The notes under the pieces: generated by a model
What the model saw: the letters and a program-made list of their open reading frames with translations, nothing else
Databases searched by the model: none
Told to the model about the DNA's origin: nothing
Part shown: positions 41,516 through 49,188 of the stretch, piece after piece
Position numbering within the stretch: the stretch's first letter is position 1
Layout of the letters: every line of letters begins with the position of its first letter
Source: Caulobacter sp. CCUG 60055
GTDB lineage: Bacteria > Pseudomonadota > Alphaproteobacteria > Caulobacterales > Caulobacteraceae
Length of the DNA stretch: 64,000 nt
Direction: 5' to 3'
Assembly (NCBI RefSeq): GCF_022750545.1
Contig: NZ_PUIC01000005.1
Coordinates: 1-64,000 of the forward strand
Made by a program: the position numbers and the translations under genes

Positions 41516-42009
41516 CAGGCGGTGTGGTCCGATACGATGCGCCACCCCGCCGCCGACTTGTGGAACACCAGGGTGAAGATGCCGGTGGCCTCGGGCTGGC
41601 CGGCGCGAAGCAGGTGGAAGCGGCCGGTGACCAGGGCGTGCTCGCCGCCCAGGGCCCGGAAGTCGAGGATGTCCATCGACAGCTTGCCCAGCGAGGCTGG
41701 GCGCGCGCCGCCGAAGCGGGCGGCGTACATGTCGTGGATCGCCTTATAGCCCTTCACCACGCCGCCGGCGCCGATATAGGCCGTACGCGGATCGTCCTCG
41801 TAGCAGTTCATGAAGGCGTCGAGATCGCCGGCCGACCAGGCGGTGGCGCTGGCGTCCAGCACCTTGCCCACCGCGGCCCGTTCGGCGTCGCCCTCGCCCG
41901 CCAGGGCCGGCGTCGCCGCGCCCGTCACGCCGGCGGCCAGGGCCAGTCCCGCGGCCATCGCCAGTCCACGCCGGGTGGCGTCCACGCCTTGGTCTCGCTC
42001 CGCGCTCAT
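41515..42009 (-). CDS. Exported SnoaL/NTF2-like domain protein
   Basis: The 164-residue protein has a signal peptide with a twin-Arg start (DATRRGLAMAAGLALAAG, ending PALAG), then a SnoaL/DUF4440-like NTF2 fold (AWSAGDLDAFMNCYEDDP, GYKAIHDMYAARFG, FHLLRAGQPEATGIFTLVFH). Such domains bind or isomerise small hydrophobic ligands. ATG at 42009 follows GGAGGA. It overlaps the XRE-cupin gene by TGATG and is divergent from the TonB receptor. Confidence 0.85.
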   Translation of the reverse strand: MSAERDQGVDATRRGLAMAAGLALAAGVTGAATPALAGEGDAERAAVGKVLDASATAWSAGDLDAFMNCYEDDPRTAYIGAGGVVKGYKAIHDMYAARFGGARPASLGKLSMDILDFRALGGEHALVTGRFHLLRAGQPEATGIFTLVFHKSAAGWRIVSDHTA

Positions 42010-42069
42010 CAGATCGTTCCTCCCCACGCCGGCCTTCTCATTGTTCGATTGTCGATCAGCCGGTCGACC

Positions 42070-42112
42070 TTGTCATCCTTACTTAAATTTTTTGATATGC
42101 AAAATTATTTTG
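42070..42112. promoter_or_regulatory. Candidate promoter and operator of the TonB receptor gene
   Basis: In the AT-rich gap between the SnoaL-like and TonB receptor genes, TTGTCA (42070-42075), a 17-base spacer and TGATAT (42093-42098) make a possible plus promoter. A perfect palindrome CAAAATTATTTTG (42100-42112) lies directly downstream, where a bound repressor such as the XRE-cupin protein could block it. Both are by eye. Confidence 0.4.
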
Positions 42113-42200
42113 AGGTGAGAATGTGGAGTTCGCCGAACCGCGGCCCGAGTCCCGGCGGCGACCAAAACGAGAGCGGCTTCGAGCCGGGAGGGGATTTCCG

Positions 42201-44504
42201 ATGTTCACGTCCGAGTACGAACGCGCGCGGCTGCGCGCCTGGATGGCGACCAGCGCCCTGTGCGCCGCCGTCTTCGCCGGGGCCCCCGCCCTGGCCCAGC
42301 AGGCCGCCGCGCCCGCCGAGACCCACGAAACCGTGTCCGAGATCGTTGTCACCGCCCAGAAGCGTTCCGAGAGCGTGCAGTCGGTGCCGATCAGCGTCAC
42401 CGCCATGGACGAGCGCAAGCTGGAACGGCTGGGCATCCAGAACCTGACCGACGTGGCGCGCGCCACGCCGGGCCTCGCCGTGACCTCGGCCGGACCGGGC
42501 CAGAACGTGCTGATCATCCGCGGCGTGTCGTCGACGGCCGGCACCGCCGGCACCGTCGGCTACTATCTCGACGACACCCCCATCGCGGCCTCCAGCAACG
42601 CTTCGCTGCTGGCCCAGCGCGGCCTGCTCGACCCGTCGGTGTTCGACATCTCGCGCATCGAAGTGCTGCGCGGCCCGCAGGGCACGCTCTACGGCTCCAG
42701 CTCGATGGGCGGCACGATCAAGTACGTCACCAGCCAGCCGGACGCGACCCGGTTCAGCGCCAAGGCCAGCGCCACGGCGTCCTACACCGAGGGCGGCGGC
42801 CCCAACGGCTCGATCAATGGCATGGTCAACATGCCGATCGTCGAAGACAAGCTGGCGGCCCGGATCTCGGCCTTCTACCGCTATCAGGACGGCTTCATCG
42901 ACCGCTACCAGATCGACCCGAACGACATCCTGAAGGTCAAGCCGAACAGCCCGGTCAAGGAGAACGTCAACACCGAGAGCACCGGCGGCTTCCGTGCCCA
43001 GCTGCTGATCAAGCCGGACGACACCCTGACGATCACGCCGTCGATCTTCTACCAGTACACCCGCCTGGGCGCGCCGTTCCAGTTCGACCGGCCGCCGGGA
43101 AGCTTCGACAACCTGATCCAGACGCGCGACGTCTCCGAAGTCAGCGACCAGCGCTCGCTGCTGGGCAACATCGCCATCCACAAGCGCCTGCCGTTCGGCG
43201 AGATCGTCTCGTCGACCTCGTATTACAGCCGCCAGATCAAGATCAACGAGGACTCCTCGAAGGTCCTGGCCTTCTTCTTCTCGCCGCCGCAGACCTCGGT
43301 CTATCCGTCGGTGATGACGGGGATCTACCGCAACCGCGAGTTCACCCAGGAGCTGCGCTTCGCGTCGGACTTCCAGGGCCCGTTCCAGCTGATCGCCGGC
43401 GGCTACTTCCACCGCACCTTCGCGCCGCTGGAATCGGCCATCCCGGTGCCCCCGGGCTATGACAAGACCTTCGGCTCGCCCTTCGGCGGCACGGTGTTCT
43501 ATCACGGCATCCGCAAGGCGACCCTGCAGGAGAGCGCCGCCTTCGCCGAGGCCTCCTACGACCTGGGCCACGGGCTCACCGCCCGCGCCGGCCTGCGGGC
43601 CTTCCAGGTCGACCAGCGCTTCTACCAGTGGGGCGAGGGCGTTCTGAACGGCGGCGTCAGCCAGGTGTCCAACAGCTCGTCCGACAACGGCCTCAACCCC
43701 AAGTTCAACCTGTCCTGGCAGATCGACCCGGACCACATGGTCTACGCCACGGCCTCCAAGGGCTATCGCCCCGGCGGGCCGAACAACCCCGCCCCGGCGG
43801 CGGTGTGCGGCGCCGAGGTCTCCAAGCTGGGCCTCAGCGTCAGCCAGCTCACCCGCTACCAGCCCGACACCCTGTGGAACTACGAGGCCGGCGCCAAGAC
43901 CCGCTGGCTGGACCGCAAGCTGACCGTCAACGGCTCGGTCTACTACATCGACTGGAGCGACGTGCAGCAGCAGATCGTCCTGAACTGCGGCTTCAACATC
44001 ACCGCCAACTTCGGCAAGGCGACCAGCAAGGGCGCCGAGCTGGAGGTCGAGTACCACCCGCTCCCCGGCCTGTCGCTGAACGCCGCCGCCGGCTACACCG
44101 ACGCGACGCTGAGCAACGACATCCCCGGCACCCCCGCCCGCAAGGGCGACCCGCTGCAGGACGTCCCGCACTGGAACCTCGCCGGCGGCGTCGAGTACGC
44201 CAAGTCGTTCAGCAACGGCTTCAACGGCTTCGGCCGCCTGGACGTCAACTACACCAGCGACGCCCTGGCGCTGTACGACCGCACCAGCCCGTTCCATGAG
44301 CGCAAGGGCTTCGTCATCACCAACGTCAAGCTCGGGATCGACAACGGCGATCACTGGCAGGCGGTGTTCTTCGTCGACAACCTGTTCGACAAGATCGGCC
44401 AGACCGGCCTGCCCGCCGCCATCGGCGCCGACCTGCCGACCACCCGCCGCATCGCCGTCAACCGGCCGCGCACCGTCGGCGTGACCCTGAGCTACAAGTA
44501 CTAG
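42201..44504 (+). CDS. TonB-dependent outer-membrane receptor
   Basis: The 767-residue receptor has a signal peptide (about 1-33, ending PALAQQ), a TonB box-like EIVVTAQKR, a plug domain (about 55-170: SVPISVTAMDERKLERLG, IEVLRGPQGTLYGSSSMGG) and a 22-strand-type barrel ending in SYKY with a terminal aromatic. It imports a large ligand with energy from TonB/ExbBD. ATG at 42201 has GGGAGGGG upstream. The divergent aminopeptidase P and XRE-cupin genes suggest a peptide-type ligand; there is no STN domain. The 3' end carries a tandem repeat spanning the stop codon. Confidence 0.93.
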   Translation: MFTSEYERARLRAWMATSALCAAVFAGAPALAQQAAAPAETHETVSEIVVTAQKRSESVQSVPISVTAMDERKLERLGIQNLTDVARATPGLAVTSAGPGQNVLIIRGVSSTAGTAGTVGYYLDDTPIAASSNASLLAQRGLLDPSVFDISRIEVLRGPQGTLYGSSSMGGTIKYVTSQPDATRFSAKASATASYTEGGGPNGSINGMVNMPIVEDKLAARISAFYRYQDGFIDRYQIDPNDILKVKPNSPVKENVNTESTGGFRAQLLIKPDDTLTITPSIFYQYTRLGAPFQFDRPPGSFDNLIQTRDVSEVSDQRSLLGNIAIHKRLPFGEIVSSTSYYSRQIKINEDSSKVLAFFFSPPQTSVYPSVMTGIYRNREFTQELRFASDFQGPFQLIAGGYFHRTFAPLESAIPVPPGYDKTFGSPFGGTVFYHGIRKATLQESAAFAEASYDLGHGLTARAGLRAFQVDQRFYQWGEGVLNGGVSQVSNSSSDNGLNPKFNLSWQIDPDHMVYATASKGYRPGGPNNPAPAAVCGAEVSKLGLSVSQLTRYQPDTLWNYEAGAKTRWLDRKLTVNGSVYYIDWSDVQQQIVLNCGFNITANFGKATSKGAELEVEYHPLPGLSLNAAAGYTDATLSNDIPGTPARKGDPLQDVPHWNLAGGVEYAKSFSNGFNGFGRLDVNYTSDALALYDRTSPFHERKGFVITNVKLGIDNGDHWQAVFFVDNLFDKIGQTGLPAAIGADLPTTRRIAVNRPRTVGVTLSYKY

Positions 44505-44558
44505 GACCAAGGCAGGCCGAAGCCCGGCTACTAGGACCAAGGCAGGCCGAAGCCCGGC
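44499..44558 (+). repeat. 30-base tandem duplication across the TonB receptor stop codon
   Basis: A 30-base unit (44499-44528) beginning TACTAGGACCAAGGCAGG is repeated exactly at 44529-44558. Each copy contains the TAG stop and the left arm of the terminator hairpin; only the second copy is next to the matching right arm. Confidence 0.9.
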
Positions 44559-44578
44559 GACGACGCCGGGCTTCGGCC
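44545..44578 (+). terminator. Hairpin terminator after the TonB receptor gene
   Basis: A perfect 14-base stem (GGCCGAAGCCCGGC / GCCGGGCTTCGGCC) with a 6-base loop follows the receptor. There is no T run, so it may end transcription inefficiently or act mainly as a 3' stabiliser. The first repeat copy offers an alternative left arm at 44515-44528. Confidence 0.7.
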
Positions 44579-44611
44579 CCCGCTCCGCGCGACGCGCCGG
44601 ATGCAGAATAT

Positions 44612-44639
44612 CTGAATTCCCACTGAATTGATCTGAATT
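44612..44639. promoter_or_regulatory. Three phased direct repeats CTGAATT upstream of the PhnD-like gene
   Basis: CTGAATT occurs at 44612-44618, 44623-44629 and 44633-44639, that is at 11- and 10-base intervals on the same DNA face. The array is 150 bases before the PhnD-like gene. Phased heptamers are typical of binding sites for cooperatively binding regulators. In E. coli-like Pho boxes the period is also 11, but the sequence here differs. Confidence 0.5.
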
Positions 44640-44788
44640 GCCTTGCAACGCCGCGCGCGGGACTAATCCTGCGTCAAGGCGGACCGGGCCTTCCGCCGCG
44701 GCGCAACTCCATCGGCGGACGCGGCCATGCCTCAATTCACGCCCTGTCATTCCATCCGCCCGGCCGCCCAGCCGGAGGGCCTTGCGTG

Positions 44789-45652
44789 ATGGGCCTCGTC
44801 CAGCCCCGCAGCCGCTACGCCCCCGAGGCGGCGGCCGACCCGCCCGAGCGGGTGGCGGCCCTGCCGATGTACGACCTGCCCGAACTGGCCGACGCCAACG
44901 ACGCCCTGTGGGCCGGGCTGGCCGAGCGCCTGCGCGCGCGCGGCGTGGCGGGCGTGCCGGCCGCCCTGACCCGGGGACGCGCGACCCACGCCCTATGGAC
45001 CGACCCGTCGCTGCTGCTGGCCCAGACCTGCGGCTACCCCCTGGTCACGGCCCTGCACGGCCAGGTCAAGGTGGTCTCGACGCCGCGCTACCGCGCGCGC
45101 GGCTGCGAGGGCCCGTTCTACCGCAGCGCCGTGGTGGTGCGGGCGGCCGATACGGCCGCCAACCTGGCCGACCTGCGCGGCGGGCGCTGCGCCCTCAACG
45201 AGCCGACCTCGAACAGCGGCATGAACCTGCTGCGCGCCGAGATCGCGCCCCTGGCCGGGCGGGGGCATTTCTTCAGCGCGGTGCAGATCACCGGCTCGCA
45301 CCTGGCCAGCGCCGAGGCGGTGGCGGAGGGCCGGGCCGAGGTGGCCGCCATCGACTGCGTGACCTTCGCCCAGCTCCAGCGCTTCCGGCCCGCCCTCACC
45401 CGCCAGCTCAAGGTGCTGTCGTGGACGGTGCGCAGCCCCGGCCTGCCGCTGGTCACGGCCAAGCAGACCGGCCGCGCCGTGGAGAACGCCCTGCACGCGG
45501 CCATCGCCGACATCGCCGTCGCCCCCGAGCTGCGGGAAGCCCGGGCCGAGCTGCTGCTCGACGGCTTCAACACCCTGTCGCCGGCCCACTATCGCGCCGT
45601 GCTCTACCTCGAGCAGATCGCCGCCGATCAGGGCTATCCGCACCTGGTCTGA
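44789..45652 (+). CDS. PhnD-like phosphate/phosphonate-type binding protein without signal peptide
   Basis: The 287-residue protein has the PhnD periplasmic-binding fold (ALPMYDLPELADANDALW, CGYPLVTALHGQVKVVSTPR, CALNEPTSNSGMNLLRAEI, ITGSHLASAEAVAEGRAEVA). Unlike transport subunits, it starts directly with the domain and shows no signal peptide or lipobox, and no permease or ATPase gene is nearby. ATG at 44789 has GGAGGG at 44774-44779; GTG one codon earlier is possible. It may sense a ligand in the cytoplasm or belong to a solo binding-protein group. The ligand is unknown. It is convergent with the TetA-like gene. Confidence 0.82.
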   Translation: MGLVQPRSRYAPEAAADPPERVAALPMYDLPELADANDALWAGLAERLRARGVAGVPAALTRGRATHALWTDPSLLLAQTCGYPLVTALHGQVKVVSTPRYRARGCEGPFYRSAVVVRAADTAANLADLRGGRCALNEPTSNSGMNLLRAEIAPLAGRGHFFSAVQITGSHLASAEAVAEGRAEVAAIDCVTFAQLQRFRPALTRQLKVLSWTVRSPGLPLVTAKQTGRAVENALHAAIADIAVAPELREARAELLLDGFNTLSPAHYRAVLYLEQIAADQGYPHLV

Positions 45653-45658
45653 CGCCGC

Positions 45659-46858
45659 CTATCGCGCGGCGGCGGCCGTACGGCGAGCCCACAGGAACGC
45701 CGGCGCGCCCAGCAGGTAGAGCCCGGCCGCCGCCAGCCAGGGCCAGCCGTTCCAGCCTCCCGACGAGGCCGCGTAAAGCGCGACGAAGGCCAGCGGCCCG
45801 GCCACCGCCGCCAGGCTGGTCAGGCTGGCCAGCAATCCCTGGAGCCGCCCCTGGCGGTCGTCGGCGACGGCGTTCGACAGCAGTCCCTGGAGGGGCGGCT
45901 GGGCCAGGCCGCCAAGGGCGAGCAGCGGCATGACCAGCGCCATGCCCCGCCAGTCGCCGATGAAGGCCAGGAGCACGAAGCCGGCGGCGTCGGCGGCCAT
46001 GCCGACGGCCAGAGCGCCGCGCTCGCCCAGGCGGCGGACCGCCGGGCCGATCGCCCAGCCTTGCACGGCCAGGTGCAGCAGGCCGAACAGGCCGAGGGAG
46101 CGGCCGACGGCGGCGGCGTCCCAGTGCAGGCGATCCTGGCCGAACAGCGTCCACAGCGAAGCCGGCGCCTGGCCGGCCAGCTGCAGGACGACGAAGACCA
46201 GGATCAGCGCGCCGAGCCCCGCCAGCCCGCCGCGCCCCAGGCCCCCGAGGCCGGCGAACGGGTTGAACGCCAGCCCGCCGGACGCCGCCCCGCCCCCATG
46301 CCCGGCGGGCCGCGTCTCGGGCAGCAGCAGGGCGGCGACGACGAGGCCCAGGCCGTGCAGCACGGCGGCGGCCACGAACGGCGCGCGCGGCGACAGGCCG
46401 CCGAGCAGACCGCCCAGGACCGGACCGGCCACGATGCCCGCGCCGAAGAAGGCGCCCATCAACCCGAAGCGCCGCGTCCGCGCCGCGCCCTCGGAGACGT
46501 CGGCGATGCAGGCGCCGGCGACCGCCCCGGTGGCGCCGGTCATGCCGGCGACCGCGCGGCCCAGATAGAACACCCACAACGTCGGCGTGAGCGCCATGAC
46601 CAGATAGTCCGCCGCCGCGCCGGCCAGCGACGCCAGCAGCACCGGCCGGCGCCCGAAGCGGTCGGACAGGACGCCGAGCACCGGCGAGAACACCGCCTGG
46701 GCCAGGGCGTACAGCGACAGCAGCGCGCCGAAGTGCAGGACCGCCGGCCCGGTCGGCGCCAGCTCGCGCAGCAGGGCCGGCAGCACCGGCATGACCAGCC
46801 CCATGCCCGCCGCGTCCAACACCACCGCCGCCAGGGCGATCGTCAGGGTTCTGTTCAT
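45659..46858 (-). CDS. TetA-family MFS drug:H+ antiporter
   Basis: The 399-residue protein has 12 membrane helices and reads closely like class A-type tetracycline exporters: VVLDAAGMGLVMPVLPALLR in helix 1, GVLSDRFGRRPVLLASLAG (motif A, Asp/Arg present), YLGRAVAGMTGATGAVAGAC and FGAGIVAGPVLGGLLGG (antiporter motif C). The length equals that of TetA(A). It exports tetracycline-like or related compounds in exchange for protons; the real substrate is not proven. It is divergent from a TetR regulator with two tetO-like operators between them, as in tet transposons, but its base composition matches the chromosome. Confidence 0.88.
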   Translation of the reverse strand: MNRTLTIALAAVVLDAAGMGLVMPVLPALLRELAPTGPAVLHFGALLSLYALAQAVFSPVLGVLSDRFGRRPVLLASLAGAAADYLVMALTPTLWVFYLGRAVAGMTGATGAVAGACIADVSEGAARTRRFGLMGAFFGAGIVAGPVLGGLLGGLSPRAPFVAAAVLHGLGLVVAALLLPETRPAGHGGGAASGGLAFNPFAGLGGLGRGGLAGLGALILVFVVLQLAGQAPASLWTLFGQDRLHWDAAAVGRSLGLFGLLHLAVQGWAIGPAVRRLGERGALAVGMAADAAGFVLLAFIGDWRGMALVMPLLALGGLAQPPLQGLLSNAVADDRQGRLQGLLASLTSLAAVAGPLAFVALYAASSGGWNGWPWLAAAGLYLLGAPAFLWARRTAAAAR

Positions 46859-46871
46859 GCCCGCCCGCTAA

Positions 46872-46917
46872 AATTTATCATCGATAAATTGGGCAATAAG
46901 TTTATCGATGATAAATT
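46872..46917. promoter_or_regulatory. Pair of tetO-like operators between tetA-like and tetR-like genes
   Basis: AATTTATCATCGATAAATT (46872-46890) and AGTTTATCGATGATAAATT (46899-46917) are near-palindromes; the second is the reverse complement of the first with one change. The core TATCATCGATA differs by one base from the classic tetO core TATCATTGATA. Two operators in the gap between divergent tetA and tetR genes is the classic tet layout. Confidence 0.85.
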
Positions 46918-46937
46918 GTCAAGCCACCGAGGAGCTC

Positions 46938-47564
46938 ATGACCAAGCTGCAGCGCGACGCCATCATCGCCGCCGCCCTCGACCTGCTCGACGAGACGGGG
47001 GCCGAGAACCTGACCACCCGGCGGCTGGCCGAGCGGCTCGGCGTCCAGCAGCCGGCGCTCTACTGGCATTTCCGCAGCAAGCGGGCCCTGCTCGACGCCC
47101 TGGCCCACGCCATGCTGGCCGAGGGACGTCAGGGCGCCCGCCCCCGTCCTGGCCAGGACTGGCGCGAATTCCTGGCCGACAACGCCCGCGGCTTCCGCCG
47201 CGCCCTGCTGTCGCGGCGCGACGGGGCGCTGATCCACGCCGGCACACGGCCGGTCGATCCCGAGTTCGACGCCGTCGAGGCGCAGTTCGCCCTTATGCGC
47301 GAGGCCGGGTTCGCGCCGCTGGACGCAGCCCACGCCTTGACGACGGTCGGCCACTACGTCGTCGGCGCGGTGCTGGAGGAACAGGCCGCCGCCGTCGAGG
47401 CCGGATCGCGCCCTGCCGACGCGCCGCCGGCCGCGCTCGCCGAGGTCTTCGACGCCTATGACCGCGCCGGCCCCGAGGCGGCCTTCGAATTCGGCCTGGA
47501 CGTCATGCTCGACGGGCTGGCGGCGCGGCTGGCGCGCCGGGCGTCAGCGCCCAGCGGCGGCTGA
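46938..47564 (+). CDS. TetR-type repressor of the tetA-like gene
   Basis: The 208-residue protein has the tet repressor HTH (ENLTTRRLAERLGVQQPALY, WHFRSKRALLDAL) and a C-terminal domain of the TetR_C class, with GALIHAGTRP and HALTTVGHYVVGAVLEEQ, which in TetR line the drug/Mg2+ pocket. It should repress itself and the divergent exporter through the two tetO-like sites until a tetracycline-like inducer binds. GGAG precedes the ATG. Its last 21 bases overlap the convergent PHP hydrolase gene. Confidence 0.9.
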   Translation: MTKLQRDAIIAAALDLLDETGAENLTTRRLAERLGVQQPALYWHFRSKRALLDALAHAMLAEGRQGARPRPGQDWREFLADNARGFRRALLSRRDGALIHAGTRPVDPEFDAVEAQFALMREAGFAPLDAAHALTTVGHYVVGAVLEEQAAAVEAGSRPADAPPAALAEVFDAYDRAGPEAAFEFGLDVMLDGLAARLARRASAPSGG

Positions 47565-49124
47565 GGGCGCGGCCGCGTCCCGCGGCGGAAAGTTCACGTA
47601 GATCGGGTTGCCGATCAGCACGAGCCGCCCCCGCGCGTCGCGTCCGTTCAACCGCAGCCAGTGGCGTCGCCCGTCGCTGCGCCAGTCGAACGCCAGGGTC
47701 GAGGCTTCGCCCTCGACGCCCCTCGCGCCGGGGACGCTCAGCAGGCGGCCGTCGAGCACCGCTTCGATACGGCCGCCCTCGACCCCGGCCAGCCGGCCCT
47801 CGAAACGCACGCGCGCGCCGGCCAGCGCGGCGAGGTCGCCCCCCATCGCGACCCTCGGCCCCGACCGGCCGGAGGACGCGGCGCCGCTCAGCTCGATCAT
47901 CCGCCCCCGCGTCCCGTCGACGTCGACGAAGGCCCGCCCCGCGCGCAGCCCGTCGAGCAGGGCCGGGACCGACAGGTCCCGCGCCCAGATCGCCGTGGTC
48001 GGACGGCCGACGGCCGACGGCCGGTCGCGAGGCGCGCCGGGGTCGTGGTTGTCGCTGCCGCCCACTGCGGTCAGACGCACGCCCTCGTTCAGCCGCGCCT
48101 CCCAGAACGGCAGGCCGGAGAACGGCCCGTCCGCCGCGCCGGTCTGCGCCAGGGTCCCGCCGTTGACCACCTCGACCGCCTGGACCAGTCGGTAGTCGAC
48201 GGCGGCGGCCGTCCAGCCGCAACCCATGCAGGCCTCGCCCGAGGGCGTCGCAGGATGGTTGATCGACAGCACGCCGCCCGAGGCCGCCGCGGCGCGCAGC
48301 AGGGCGTCGGCGTCGGGGACGGCCGGGTCGCCCAGCCGGAAATCGACGAAGCCGGTCGGGCCGAACAGGTTGGCGTGGCCCTGGAAGGTGGTGATCTCGC
48401 GGCCAGGGATCAGCAGCAGGCGGTCGAAGGCGGGCTGCAGCTCGCGCAGGGCGTCGGCCTGGGACGTGGTGTTGTGGTCGGTGACGGCGATGAAGTCGAG
48501 ACCCGCGGCGGCGGCGGCCTCGACGGTGCGATAGACCGGACAGGGGACGCGGACGCCGGACTGGCTGAGGCAGGTCCCGTCGCTGTGGCCGGTGTGCATG
48601 TGCAGGTCGCCGCGATACCAGCCCGGCCCGGGACGCAGCGGCGGAGCCTCGGCGGGCGCAGGGACCGGCGACCGGTCGAAATAGAGCCGGGCCGTATAGC
48701 GGGCGTGCGAGGCAGGCCGCACGTTGGGCATGCCGAGCAACAGGCTCCATCGGCCCGGACGCAGCGTCCCCGGCAGGAAGGACGGCGTCGTCGCCTCGGC
48801 CGACAGGGTGAACTCGGACTTGGAGCCGCCGCTCCAGCCCCGGAACCGCTCGCCGTCGAACAGGCCGAGGTCGACCACCGTCTTCTGGTCGCGGCCGTCA
48901 TGGTCGAACCGCACGGTCAGGCGGGTCACGCCGGGCGGCGTCTCGAAGGGGACCATGCGATACCGCTGGTGGTCGGCCCCCGTCAGCTCCCCGGTCAGGA
49001 CCAGATCGGCCGGCCTCTGCGCCGGGGCGGCGGCGGGCTCGGCGGCGGCCGGCCCGCCTGGCGAGCCCGCCAGAAGGACCAACGCCGCGAACCAGGCCGG
49101 AGCCGCGCAAACTCGCCCGATCAT
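47544..49124 (-). CDS. CehA/McbA-family exported metallohydrolase (PHP domain)
   Basis: The 526-residue protein has a signal peptide (about 1-28), an N-terminal beta-rich domain (about 40-160), a PHP-type metal-dependent hydrolase domain with DLHMHTGHSDG, VTDHNTTSQ, SINHPATP and GGSDNHDPG, and a C-terminal beta domain (about 400-510). PHP enzymes hydrolyse phosphoester or carbamate bonds with bound metals; CehA is a carbaryl hydrolase, but the family is broad. It follows the FecIR-TonB receptor genes on the same strand behind a terminator, so it may process a compound handled by that receptor. Confidence 0.85.
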   Translation of the reverse strand: MIGRVCAAPAWFAALVLLAGSPGGPAAAEPAAAPAQRPADLVLTGELTGADHQRYRMVPFETPPGVTRLTVRFDHDGRDQKTVVDLGLFDGERFRGWSGGSKSEFTLSAEATTPSFLPGTLRPGRWSLLLGMPNVRPASHARYTARLYFDRSPVPAPAEAPPLRPGPGWYRGDLHMHTGHSDGTCLSQSGVRVPCPVYRTVEAAAAAGLDFIAVTDHNTTSQADALRELQPAFDRLLLIPGREITTFQGHANLFGPTGFVDFRLGDPAVPDADALLRAAAASGGVLSINHPATPSGEACMGCGWTAAAVDYRLVQAVEVVNGGTLAQTGAADGPFSGLPFWEARLNEGVRLTAVGGSDNHDPGAPRDRPSAVGRPTTAIWARDLSVPALLDGLRAGRAFVDVDGTRGRMIELSGAASSGRSGPRVAMGGDLAALAGARVRFEGRLAGVEGGRIEAVLDGRLLSVPGARGVEGEASTLAFDWRSDGRRHWLRLNGRDARGRLVLIGNPIYVNFPPRDAAAPSAAAGR

Positions 49125-49134
49125 GATCGACCTC

Positions 49135-49173
49135 GAAAAAAGCGGCGGCCGGCCGGGGGACGGGCCGGCCGCC
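49135..49173 (-). terminator. Rho-independent terminator after the FecA-like receptor gene
   Basis: On the minus strand a perfect 11-base stem (GGCGGCCGGCC / GGCCGGCCGCC) with an 8-base loop is followed by GCTTTTTT. It lies 16 bases after the receptor stop and before the PHP hydrolase start, so the hydrolase likely depends on read-through or its own promoter. Confidence 0.85.
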
Positions 49174-49188
49174 AGTCTGCGGGGGGAC

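Noticed and set aside
46872-46917. Possible IS or transposon ends around the tet-like pair
   Set aside because: The inverted repeats are tetO-like operators inside the gap; no terminal repeats, transposase or composition change flank the pair.
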